DNA from: Neelides folsomi
Lineage: Eukaryota > Arthropoda > Collembola > Neelipleona > Neelidae
DNA length: 64,000 nucleotides
NCBI GenBank assembly: GCA_034687125.1
Contig: JAQGBZ010000105.1
Location: forward strand, 1 to 64,000
Reading direction: 5' to 3'
Shown: one piece after another, positions 1 through 12,222 of the stretch
How positions within the stretch are numbered: position 1 is the first letter of the stretch
Layout of the letters: every line of letters begins with the position of its first letter
Notes under the pieces: generated by a model
Told to the model about the DNA's origin: nothing
Database searches by the model: none
What the model saw: only the letters and a program-made list of their open reading frames with translations
Made by a program: the position numbers and the translations under genes

Positions 1-952
<952 letters not shown>

Positions 953-991
953 GTTTGCTCTTTGGAAAATGTGGTGGCCCTTAAAAGGGCC
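953..991 (-). promoter_or_regulatory. H2B histone 3' stem-loop and downstream element
   Basis: Read on the minus strand, positions 991-976 form the histone mRNA stem-loop: stem GGCCCT, loop TTTA, stem AGGGCC. It is followed by ACCACA and then a purine-rich CCAAAGAG that fits a U7 histone downstream element. It begins 28 bp after the H2B stop. The whole 39-bp block is identical to the block after H4, which indicates strong constraint or gene conversion and marks these as replication-dependent, non-polyadenylated histone mRNAs. Confidence 0.92.
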
Positions 992-1018
992 GTTGGTTAT
1001 TGATGATGGAAGAGATGT

Positions 1019-1390
1019 TTATTTGGAAGAGGTGTATTTGGTCACAGCCTTGGTGCCTTCCGACACGGCGTGCTTGGCGAGCTCTCCGGGGAGGAGAAGT
1101 CGGACCGCGGTTTGGATTTCCCGGGAGGTGATGGTGGTCCTCTTGTTGTAGTGGGCAAGACGGGAAGCCTCGGCCGCAATGCGCTCGAAGATGTCGTTGA
1201 CAAAGGAGTTCATGATGGACATGGCCTTTGAGGACACTCCGGTGTCGGGATGGACCTGCTTCAACACTTTGTAGATGTAGATTGCGTAGGATTCCTTCCT
1301 CCTCCTCTTCCTCTTCTTATCTCCCTTGGAGATGTTCTTCTGGGCCTTGCCCGCTTTCTTCGCTGCCTTTCCTGAAGCCTTGGGTGGCAT
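1019..1390 (-). CDS. H2B: Histone H2B
   Basis: Core nucleosome histone that pairs with H2A. This is a complete intronless 123-residue ORF from ATG at 1390. It opens with [19 protein letters not shown], the arthropod type of H2B tail, and continues through the histone fold ([17 protein letters not shown]) to the invariant [10 protein letters not shown] end. Lys near the C-terminus (AVTKYTSSK) is the conserved ubiquitination site. A TATA box is 55 bp upstream and the histone stem-loop 28 bp downstream. Unlike the usual arthropod arrangement there is no divergent H2A partner upstream; the next gene on that side is H4 on the same strand. Confidence 0.99.
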   Translation of the reverse strand: MPPKASGKAAKKAGKAQKNISKGDKKRKRRRKESYAIYIYKVLKQVHPDTGVSSKAMSIMNSFVNDIFERIAAEASRLAHYNKRTTITSREIQTAVRLLLPGELAKHAVSEGTKAVTKYTSSK

Positions 1391-2183
1391 GTTGAAAGAG
1401 TGAGTTCAAAAAATTGAATGGTTTGCTCTCTCGCCCCGACTCCCTTTTATATCCCTCATCGGGGTAGGGAACTTACCCAAGGGGGAGGAGCCAATGGATA
1501 ACCAACTCACCCTCCATCCCTTCCTTCATTTCACAAACCGAGTTTCGGACTGCCCCAAACAAATAAACTCAAACCCCATGCCGGGTTTCCGACTGCCCCA
1601 AATAAATAACCCCTAACTTCAATGACATTTCTCCTCTAATGTGCTGAGCCGTTAAACATTAAACATGTTTATGTAATGGATTTTAAATGCAAATTAGTTT
1701 AATCGTCTTGATGGTTCATCAGTGTTATGAAAATGATGCTATAACTCATGATTAAACTTATTCAATTAATTTAGATATAATTACATTTTGTTTATTTTTG
1801 TATTATTACACAATGAAATTAATTCAATCATGATAACTTTATCAGAGCATAAATATGGCATTTTATGGTCGGCAATTTAACCATCCATTAACAAATTGAT
1901 GAGCTTATGACAGTGAATGCAGTGCAATTTTCAATGCGACGAACAACGAATTTATAAAACATTCTTGGAGCTAATTGGGTCATAATGTCATCAACTCATC
2001 AATTATTCGTATCTGGAATCGGAAGATTCAAAGGCAAGAGAAATCTGTCAAAAGACAAAATCATTCATTATGCATAAAATGGTGAAATGATTAGCCATAG
2101 CCATACAGGAACAATTGAGATGTCAATTAAAAGTTTTTAATGTGATTCAAATAATGGTTTTCAATGTTTAAACGAAATTATTT
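1391..2183. other. H4-H2B spacer
   Basis: About 800 bp without a gene. The H2B promoter is at the left end (TATA at 1445-1452, with CCCGAC and ATCGGGG words around it). The rest is AT-rich, and no ORF or repeat could be supported. Confidence 0.7.
1445..1452 (-). promoter_or_regulatory. H2B TATA box
   Basis: ATATAAAA on the minus strand, 55 bp upstream of the H2B start codon, in a locally G+C-richer promoter segment. Confidence 0.7.
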
Positions 2184-2222
2184 GTTTGCTCTTTGGAAAA
2201 TGTGGTGGCCCTTAAAAGGGCC
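2184..2222 (-). promoter_or_regulatory. H4 histone 3' stem-loop and downstream element
   Basis: Same 39-bp block as after H2B: a 6-bp stem GGCCCT/AGGGCC with loop TTTA at 2222-2207, then ACCACA and CCAAAGAG. It starts 36 bp beyond the H4 stop codon. It is bound by SLBP and U7 snRNP in known histone mRNAs. Confidence 0.92.
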
Positions 2223-2257
2223 TTTGGGTTAATGTTATAGAGTACTACTGCAACTAT

Positions 2258-3164
<907 letters not shown>

Positions 3165-3686
3165 ATGTTTCGAAACGTCTTTGTCACTGTTGGAACGACG
3201 GTTTTCGACGATTTGTTAAATATGTTAAGCGATGAGCGTTTTTCCAACCAACTTAATATTTGGAGCACGGAGCATGTGAGGATTCAAGCCGGGAGCAGCA
3301 AGGTTTTAACGCCATCGACCAAGATCGTCAATGGAGTCAATTTCGAGGTTTACGAGTACAAGAGCTCACTCGACGAAGACATGGATTGGGCCGACATTGT
3401 AATTTCTCATGCTGGGGCTGGAACCACTCTTGATGCTTTGGACAAAGGGAAAACTTTATTTGTCGTCCCGAACGAAAGACTCATGGAGAACCATCAAGGA
3501 GAATTCGCTACTTTTTTGGCCAAACAAGGTTACGCATATTCAGCCACTTATCAAAATTTCTTTGATGAATTGGCCAAAGTTCGCCCTGGAGGTCTTTTAC
3601 CATTTCCGCAAGCCAGTCCTGATCTGTTTCAAAATGCTCTCCTCTCAACATTGGGTATTAACGTTAATGATGAGAATAGTTATTAA
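3165..3686 (+). CDS. ALG13: UDP-GlcNAc transferase catalytic subunit ALG13
   Basis: Catalytic half of the ALG13-ALG14 transferase, which adds the second GlcNAc to dolichol-PP-GlcNAc on the cytosolic face of the ER, at the start of N-glycan assembly. The ORF is a single exon of 173 residues, close to the roughly 165 residues of the short animal form. The N-terminus FVTVGTTVFDDLL is the GT28-type first strand and loop. WADIVISHAGAGTTLDAL contains the SHAGAGT donor-binding motif, and LFVVPNERLMENHQ the downstream motif with the ENHQ tetrad. It lacks the OTU and Tudor extension of long vertebrate ALG13. ALG14, its ER anchor, is not in the window. The start is the first in-frame ATG of the conserved frame. 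Confidence 0.95.
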   Translation: MFRNVFVTVGTTVFDDLLNMLSDERFSNQLNIWSTEHVRIQAGSSKVLTPSTKIVNGVNFEVYEYKSSLDEDMDWADIVISHAGAGTTLDALDKGKTLFVVPNERLMENHQGEFATFLAKQGYAYSATYQNFFDELAKVRPGGLLPFPQASPDLFQNALLSTLGINVNDENSY

Positions 3687-4459
3687 ATAACTTTTAAAAT
3701 GGTTTGATTAACTCACAAATCATTAAACCTCGACAGATTTAAGTCATTACAGACTATTTACCAATTGTAGTTAAACATCATGATTTCTTACCTTCGAAAC
3801 ATGTAATGTATGTAAAATATTGCAATTGTTTTCAGAAACCTCTATAAATGTAATACTTATAATTTTAATATTTGAAAACGTTGATAAAAATATTTAAATG
3901 TCTAGTTTTTTATGTGTACATTATAAATATTATTATGTAATTTAATATCTCATGATATTGAAGAATTTTAATGCTAAAAACTAAAATGTATACCTGATAT
4001 TTCTTCATCGATTATTATTAAAGTACAAAAATAAAACAAAAAATATAAAATGCACTTATAATCAATAAACTGTTTATTAAATGTTTTTTTCCTAAATGAT
4101 ATTGCAATTATTATGACGAATTCCCCAAATTCTTTAGCATCTATCATCAATAATACATTTTCATTAACTAAAGATCATAGTATCATGATTAACTAAACTT
4201 TATATTAAATATTTATAAAATCGTATTGTTTATTTTTATTAAAATAATGAGTGTATGCCAAGAACATAAAATAACTTAATCACACTGACGTAATTATGAT
4301 TCGGAACAACGTGATATTAAGTAAAGCGATCAATGAATAAGACTTGAATACGAAATTTACTCGATTTCACTTTTGTGTTGAAAGGGAAAATGTGTAAAGG
4401 GTGGGTGTATTGTAGAATTATGTAGAAGATGTATTAAAGGGGCCTTCATGGATCACTTC
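3687..4459. other. ALG13 / DNAJA convergent intergenic region
   Basis: Very AT-rich DNA between two convergent genes, containing both 3' UTRs. AATAAA-like signals are present on both strands (for example around 4030-4070). No ORF, repeat or RNA gene was recognised. Confidence 0.6.
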
Positions 4460-7326
4460 TCACTGTTGAGCACAGCCAACTCTCGGTCCTCTTGAGTCCT
4501 CGTCATCGTCATCATCTTCATCAAGATTTGAATTAGTCGCTCCGCCATGACTAACCTCGTAATCGTTGAGGTCGGCCTCTTCATACTCCTCCGGTATCTG
4601 AAGAACCGGACGAGGTGGAAGAAGACTCTCAAGCAACTAAATGAAGACAATTTTAATGATTAACCATACAAATATTTTACATCGATTCAAATTGCATTGA
4701 TGTGCAATATAAATAAATAAAACATTTATAATAATTGACAATTTAGTAAACCAACCTTAAGATTGTTCTCGTCCGTAAATTGTTTATTTGGAAATTCAAC
4801 CTTGAATTTGATAAGAAGATGGCCCTTTTCAAAAGGTCGTCGTGCGAAAGGCATTCCTTCATCTTCGACTATCAAAACCGCATCTGAAAAATAATGAAAT
4901 CGATAAAATTACTGGTCATTAAAACGTCATTAAAATTATTATATTAGTGATCATTGAATTATTACATGATAGAAAATAATTACGATATCAAAATATTATA
5001 CCATTAGGAACTACATGTCCCGGTTCTCTTTTTACGATTAGATTTCGGCCATCGAGGTGATTAACGATAAATTGGAACCCACAAAGTGACTCCGTCAGAC
5101 TCAATGTCTTATTCATAATCAAATTCTCCCCCGACCGCTCGAATGTAGAATGAGGCTCACATTGAAGGATGTATATGAGATCTCCAGCAGGAAGTCGAGC
5201 CTAATACAATTGATTACAAAAAAATAATTTAGATAATTTAACAAATAATAAATAGGATTTTTAAAATATTTTAATGTTAATGGGGCTCCTTTGTAGCTCC
5301 TTACATCTGCGTCTCCCATGCCTTCGAGTACAATTTTGTTCCCATGTGACATCCCCTTCTCGATGTTGACCTCGAGATCTTTGTCTTCGTTCAATAGTTT
5401 CTCTCCCCGACATGTTTTACATCGATCCTTTTCCAAGATGATCGACCCTTGGCCTTCGCAACGAGCACAAACGGCGTGAACTTGCTGAACAAGACCGGGA
5501 CCAAGTGGGCGATAACTTGCCTTCACTCCACGTCCTCGACATTCAGTACACACTTGAAGATTTTTCTGATCTCGAGTCCCGACTCTGAATAATTATAAAA
5601 AACAATTGAGGGAGAGCGTCGTAAAACGACCCGAGATTGAGTTTTTTTTATTGATCAATCAATAAAACGTATTAATAATCTATTCTTTTGAATGGGATAA
5701 AAAACGTTTTATAGTAAAAAATGAGATGAACTCGATCTCGGGTCGTTCTTCGACGCTCGCCCTCAATTATTTAAATTTTGTTAATGATAATTAGTATTCC
5801 ATTATCATTTAAACTTAAACTCAATTAAACTTAATTAGTGTTTAATTTACCCTGAGCACGTGGAGCAAGTCGCTTTCCGGCTCACTTTCACGGTTGATCG
5901 CTTTCCATTGTACAAATCTTCAAGTGTCACCCTAATTAACAAAATCAAAAATATTAAATAAATGTAAAATTAAAATAATTAATAATTATTCAATTATGTA
6001 TGATTAATCTTATCCCTAATAAAGTCTACACTAAAACCATTATTTATTAAATCATCGAATTTAACTAAAGATAAGTACATTAAAAACCTAAAGTTTTTCT
6101 ATTTGGATTTTAACATTGTTTAACATATGGGCGATCGCTTCACTTCCAGGGTCATTAAATGACCCCGATAGGACGACCTGAGCCCTTCAAAAATTTTCGG
6201 TATTAATGAGTTTTAACCAGGGTGAGCTTCCGCTCGACCCGAAATTTTCCTTACTCATTAGTTCAAGCACAATAAAAATCCAACTCTTCGCCCTCCTACT
6301 CATTGACCCGTTTCACATAAATAGGGATGGAATTGACATATAAATGAGTATACCAATGTTGGACCGATTCCAATCGATGAAATCAGACAAAAATATAAAT
6401 TCCTATCACATTTTTTATATGATTTTGCATCGATAACCTTTAATCGATAAACATAAAACTTGATTAAAAGATTCTTTCATTTAACATAGTCTTTCATAGG
6501 CTTATGTTCCTAAAATTGTAATCTCATGATATAAAGTTTTAATCATGATTTAATCACTGATTTCGATTGCTCTTGTTATAGGGAATGAACTTTTAATTAA
6601 AATAGTATTTAAGTTTTAAAATCTTACTTGAGTGGCTTGACAGTATCTTCCCCTTTCCTCTCTCTCCTGCCACCACCATGACCTCCACCAAAGAACATTC
6701 CAGGCATTCCTCCGGAAGAATGGCCAAACAGCTCAGAAAAAAGGTCAGAACTAAAAGGGTCACCGGCGCCAGCGCCTTCACGAAGTCCTTTCACTCCAAC
6801 TTGGTCATAAAGTCGACGCTTTTCACTGTCGGCCAACACTTCATAAGCGTAAGAAATCTCCTTGAATCGCTCTTCATCAGCGTTGGGGTTCTTGTCCGGA
6901 TGAAATTGTTTCGCCAACTGATGATAAGCCTAATCAAACAAAAAGATCTTTGATTTAAGTTTATAAATTTCTATAGCCGTATTTAAAAAATTCATGAAAT
7001 TATAAAATTGCAACTTTATGAGCCTCATAGGTCTAAAATTTATAAAGGGCCTTGACCAATTAAAGATATTTAAAATTGATTATTTTAATTATTGTAAAGA
7101 TCATAACAAAATAGTTTTAATCTGGCAAGTTTAATACAAGATAATAATTTTAATTTAATTTAAAAATCAATTAAAGCCAGGAAGGCTTGAACAAAGGAGG
7201 GAAGGAAAAAACGAGGAAAAGATCAATTTTCACCTTTTTGATTTCCGAGTCGGACGCATTTCGTGATACTCCGAGGACATCGTAAAGCTTATTGTCTCCT
7301 CCAGAGTGGCCAAACCGACTGTGCAT
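4460..7326 (-). CDS. DNAJA2: DnaJ/Hsp40 subfamily A co-chaperone (DNAJA2/Ydj1-like), 7 exons
   Basis: Type I Hsp40 that delivers unfolded clients to Hsp70 and stimulates its ATPase. Exons (minus): 7326-7234, 6929-6628, 5931-5851, 5584-5305, 5200-5002, 4883-4756 and 4636-4460; they sum to 1260 nt, 419 residues. The J domain begins [14 protein letters not shown] and carries the HPD triad in [13 protein letters not shown]-rich linker follows. Next come four zinc-finger repeats ([30 protein letters not shown]) inside the substrate-binding barrels. The C-terminus is an acidic tail ending CAQQ, a CaaX box, so farnesylation and membrane association are likely. The frame is open further upstream of 7326 but without an ATG, so M at 7326 is the start. 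DNAJA2 versus DNAJA1/4 is decided mainly on the CAHQ-like tail. Confidence 0.93.
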
Positions 7327-8809
7327 AGCTGCCCCGAACTTCCGACCCCGTCCCGAATTTCGGAATTGGAATTTTAAGGCGAGTGGAGGAAGAGAAGTGT
7401 CGGAGACTTTTCCAATTCCGGTGCCTGGTGATGAAGTTGTGGAAGTTGAAGTATAGATGCTGTCTAGACTGCCGCTCCATCTGCATCTCCACAATTATAA
7501 GGCTATGCTATGATGATCCATGTTAAAATTGTACATGAAGCTTTTTGAAGAGACAAAGAACTTTAATTAATAATCAAAATAATCATACTTTAATTAATAA
7601 TTTGTTATGATAAATAGTAAGAGATTTTGGTTATCTTTGTGGATAATTTTATTTAAACGATTTAATATGAATAAGTATGATAAGTAAATCATTGAAAAAG
7701 TATTTAGATTAAAATAAGTTAATAGAATAAGTTGCATTTTAAATATTTTAATATAGTCCATAAAGCATAAGATATTACATTTTAATTATATGCTTAATCG
7801 AACTCATAAGAGAAAATTTCATAAATAAAGTAAAATAATTATTTAAAAAGTAATCGTTAAAATGTTATTTTGTTCCAAGGAAAATACTGTTGAAAAATAT
7901 AGATGTGTTTGTAAATAAAATATGCACTCGGAACCAAAATTTTAGAAGTATTACATAATGAGGAAATAGCGTTACACTTCATTAATAAACTGGACATTGC
8001 AAAGCACTAATAAACTATTTTGTTCAGGCATTTGTTCCATTGTTGTATCTTGAATTTAACAGAACGGCAGAACGAGACGAGGACCAGGTCGACGACCAAG
8101 GCGGTCGCTGAAGTGTCAGCAGCAGGATCCAAGAGGAATCTCAATCCCAGTTTCCAGTGAAAGTGAAAGTATATTCAACATTACCATTAAGATACAAGAT
8201 ACAGTACTGTAAGTGAATTACAAATACATGTATTTAGTACATATTTACCTATGCTATGTATTTGTATATTTATGTAGGTGTGTTTGTGCATGTATAATAC
8301 ATATATTTATAACAATTGTTTTTTACAATGAAGTATTCATGATATAAAGTTTATGAAACTATGTATTATGTTCATGTATTAAAAAAACTTTACTGTATAA
8401 TAACTTTATTATAATTTAGATAAATATATAATCATTTAATATAAGGATAATCTTTTAAAATTCATCTGAATAGATAAAGATACAAATAACAAAAATCTAA
8501 ATAAAGTGGATCTGTACCTGAACAAAAAAAGCTATAATGGAAGAAGGGTGGAACATAAAATCACTGCACTTTGTATTCGTTCTGTATTTTAAAATCTATA
8601 AAATAATTATCTTTATGTAGGTATATCGGATACGGATATTACACGGACACTATTAAAAATGATGCTGAAAATCTGAAAATTTGTATTTTGTTTCCTGTAA
8701 TTTGTATGCCCTTCACGGTTTCAACCCAAACTAAGGTTTATTTAAAATGCATTATGATGTGAACAAAAATAAGGAGATTATTAACATTACATGATCTGAC
8801 ACATAAATA
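7327..8809. other. Intergenic region between DNAJA and E2F
   Basis: The DNAJA promoter and 5' UTR are at the left end (7327-7560) and the E2F 3' UTR at the right. In between the DNA is AT-rich, except for a conspicuous G+C-richer island at about 8060-8160. That island has a TTCAG acceptor at its left edge and 28 open codons on the plus strand, but no partner exon was found. I see no identifiable gene. Confidence 0.5.
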
Positions 8810-10962
8810 TTAGCGATCGTATAACTCAAGGAGTCCTTCATGTTTCGCCATTGTGAACCGGTAATCCTGCTCAGTTGGTGGAGGGCTGAGACGAAGAATC
8901 GGTCCAACAACTATAAAAAATAAAAACATTATTTTAAATAAATATTCTCAATTTAGATTTTATACTTAATATTACTAATTAATTAAAATCTGACTTTTTA
9001 ATATTTTGATATAAAAACTTACGAGCAATTGAACAGAATCCATCAGGGAGTTCAGCAGCCAGATCATCTTCTCCATCTTCACCTAAGAGTTCAAGGGAAG
9101 AAGGGCCCTTTGTGTCTTCAAGAGCTTTTGAGAGATCTGATTCTGTGACGAGGTCATCTTCGTCTTTCTTTCCTCGCTTTGATGGAGAATCTGAAGGTTC
9201 CCCTCCTCTTTTCCCTCTCTTACCGGGAGAAGATCCGCCTCTTGAGCGTGTAATTCGTGTTGGAGAAGCTGAGGATTCTTCTGTGCCAATTACTTGAGTG
9301 TCAGCTTGGGCTGCCTTGCGTTCTTCCAGCCATTGGGCGTAGTTGACAGGGAATTCAGTTATGACATCGGGAGTTTCGAGGTCAGGGTTTACAAAGTAGG
9401 CGTAACTGGGCTCCTTTGAACCCTTAAAATGAATCTTCGGCACCTTCTGGGTCTCTCCTGCATTTGCGGCCTAATTAAATTAGAATTTGGTCAATTTATG
9501 TTTTTCTCTTTAAACTAAATCACACATGAATAAAAAAGTAATTAAATATTAAATAAGAATTATTTGCACGATGTTCAATACCCTCTGAAAAATTTCATAA
9601 GTGTAATTTTTTTCATTATTGCGCTGAATTTGAATAAATATTTAAAACCGATTAAATAAACCTGTCTATACAATGGAGTCAATGGACATTAACAATTAAT
9701 ATTTAAACAATTAGACATTTAGCTTTAATACCTTCTCAGAGCCGGGGAAATCGATAGCGGTGTCTTTTGCTAACTTCAGCGCTACGAGGGTTTGGTCTGG
9801 GAATGAATCGCAGAATTCCTCTTGGCGTACGTATGCGTATCGCATATTTACAGGTTCTTCAGTAATATTCTTCAAACTTTGGTCCAGCCACTATTTGATT
9901 ATAAAAGTTCAGTATTATAAAATTTCAATTATAAAATTGTGTTTTATAATTCAACCAATTGGTATTATTTTAACTTGGCCTTTATATTATAAAATTAATG
10001 AATTTAATCATGAAACTCATATTTAAATAAATGAATCGAATGTTAAAATTATTTAATTACCTGTCGATGCTTATCCATGTCCTTTTCAATATGGTCAAGT
10101 CTTCGAACTTCCTCTTTGAGCCTCTCAACTCTCGCGACAAATTCTTCAGTGTTCGTCCCAGGGCTCGCTCCCCTATTAATTAAAGGGAAATTTATATTTT
10201 AGCGATTTAAAGAACATTGTCGGCTCTCCAGGCTAAACACATTTTTATATTTAACAACTAATGGATCAAGTTTGCCAAAAAGGCTTAAAAAGCTGATCTT
10301 TGAATATTGTCCATTCATTGGTTCCAGCTCCCTGAATTGATATTCCGCTAATGTTCCATTGATTCCCATATATAAATAAAGTTAAATTCCAGGTAAAATA
10401 ATACAAGAATGCGCGAGGAAAGTCAAGTTTCATATCAAATATTTAAATAGGGATGAAAAAATGGTTTTAAAGAACAAGTTATCGAAATGTAGACAGGTCT
10501 TACTTCCATTGGATTGCATTCTTCGTCTTCTTCTCAATGAGCCCAATGCCTTCAAGGACATTGGTGATGTCATAAATTCTCCTCTTCTGTCTAACTGCAA
10601 GAATATCCGCAGCCTGTTGGACATCAATCAATTAATTAAAATCCAATTAAACAAAATGTCCCAAATGCCCAAATTAAACCCCCAATGATCATAATCCAAT
10701 CAAAAGAAATGATTAATGAATATAAATTTTGAAATAGCCTTCCGGTTTCCGCCCTACATTTCGCATCAAATTCAAGGGGCCCAATAGATCCCCACAGTCC
10801 ACAAATCAATTTAAATCACCAATGTAGATCTCTTACCTCTTTGAGGTCAAGAACCCCGTCTTTGGCCTTTTGAAGGAGGGTCACGAAGCGGGTGGTGAGA
10901 AGACCGAGGGACTTTTCGTACCGACTGCCAGGAGTTCCAGACAAGTCCGCCATTTTCACCAT
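8810..10962 (-). CDS. E2F4: E2F4/5-like transcription factor, 6 exons
   Basis: DNA-binding factor that pairs with DP and recruits pocket proteins to cell-cycle promoters (DREAM-type repression). Exons (minus): 10962-10837, 10613-10504, 10172-10061, 9890-9732, 9470-9023 and 8910-8810; 1056 nt, 351 residues. The winged-helix DNA-binding domain starts almost at the N-terminus ([18 protein letters not shown]) and holds the signature [21 protein letters not shown] leucine zipper and marked-box segment follow. The middle is a basic/acidic low-complexity region ([16 protein letters not shown]). The C-terminus, [19 protein letters not shown] ending LLELYDR, is the pocket-protein-binding transactivation motif of E2F4/5. 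There is no N-terminal cyclin A-binding region, which also favours E2F4/5 over E2F1-3. MVKMADLSG is used because the first ATG has the better context. Confidence 0.92.
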
Positions 10963-12026
10963 TTCTTTCCTTCAAGACCGGGGTTGAAAGGTCGGAGCCT
11001 CCGGCTCGCTCGTCTTCCCTTCTCCTAATCGAGGTCAAGAATGTCAAGAGGGAAAAGATTGGAAACCGCACGACGCAGAGTCCCCAGATTGATTATTTTT
11101 CAATTATTGAGTTCTTGGCCTTCTCTGTGTGGTTCGTTCAGATTTGTATACGAAATTGTGTATATTGGAAATAGGATTCAAATATCTCTTATGTTTTGAA
11201 AGCGTGACACTTGAGCGCGTTTCTTGCCCCGCGACTCTCAAACCAAATTTCCACGCGGGAGATGGCGCTTCTCAAAAACTTATATAAAGGATATGCTTCA
11301 GCATTTCTCGGCCCTATATAGTCGATATACCCTTCCCTCTTCAACCCCCTATCTCACTAATGTGTTTTATCTCATATGTGAACTTTACAGAAGTTCTGTA
11401 ACAGAACACGCAAGGGACTTTTCATTACTTTGTAATTAAATAGGAATCCATTTTGCAATGTAATTAATTTAGTCCACTATAATAACTGGATTTAATTTTT
11501 ACTATTTTCCTGTTCACATCATTTAAACATCCCAGTGTAGACTTTTCTCATGTGACCACCACGCTCAGTATTAAATACTGACATCATTAAATTAATTTCG
11601 CAACCCGAGTCAGGTCGAGTCTCAAACTCATCTCTTGACTCTGGATAAGTCATAATAATTTCGTAGGAGTTAAATAGGGCTAGAGCTATATAATTACGGA
11701 GATATTACGGAGCTCTTTAATCTTTTAATGTCGTGTCCTCACACCCGACCTCGGCCTTATTCAGCAAGAATTTTATTGTAGAGTTGGACGAGTGGGAAAG
11801 AAATAACAAAACAATTTATCTGTCGGATTCTTCGATTAGATAATAAATAACATCCGATTTCCCTATTCCATTGAACAAACTCACATAACAATATAGGGTG
11901 AATAATATGTAATAATGGAGAGGCGAGCGGATTAAAGCAAACAATTTGAACATTTGAAGAGCCTCGTTCACTCAACGCGTGAATCGAATAAGCCATTAAT
12001 CTGAAAACTGACTGACCACCACGCCA
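10963..12026. promoter_or_regulatory. E2F / PEX13 divergent promoter region
   Basis: This is the 1.1-kb gap between two divergent genes. A G+C-richer stretch at 11195-11280 includes CACGCGGGAGATGGCGC, one mismatch from an E2F half-site (GCGGGAGA at 11255-11262), and a TTTGAAAGCG word at 11195 resembling a CHR element. TATATAAAGG at 11281 looks like a TATA box on the plus strand, but no transcript can be assigned to it. The remainder is AT-rich without a credible ORF. Confidence 0.4.
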
Positions 12027-12181
12027 ATGAACTCTGATCCTTCGAGCGAAAGCATCTTTAAAATGTAAGTAATTTAATTAATTCAAATTACGAATTATGA
12101 TTAAATTATATAAAATGTTATTTGAGATTAATTTGTTATCGGTAGATTAAAATATTCTTTTCTTTTGTTAGAAATAATTGA
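12027..12181 (+). promoter_or_regulatory. PEX13 5' leader with spliced upstream ORF
   Basis: A non-coding first exon ends at AAAAT|GTAAGT (donor 12065), and the acceptor TTTTGTTAG is at 12171. Splicing joins ATG at 12027 to AAATAATTGA and yields a closed 15-codon upstream ORF (MNSDPSSESIFKINN) that stops 41 nt before the PEX13 ATG. The donor is a perfect GTAAGT. Whether transcription starts upstream of 12027 is inferred. Confidence 0.5.
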
Positions 12182-12222
12182 ATTTAAGACTGACACACAG
12201 TGACACAAGTGAAAATTCAAGG

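Noticed and set aside
11757-11996. 79-codon minus-strand frame between E2F and PEX13
   Set aside because: Hydrophobic mixture without splice partners or homology; lies in promoter DNA.
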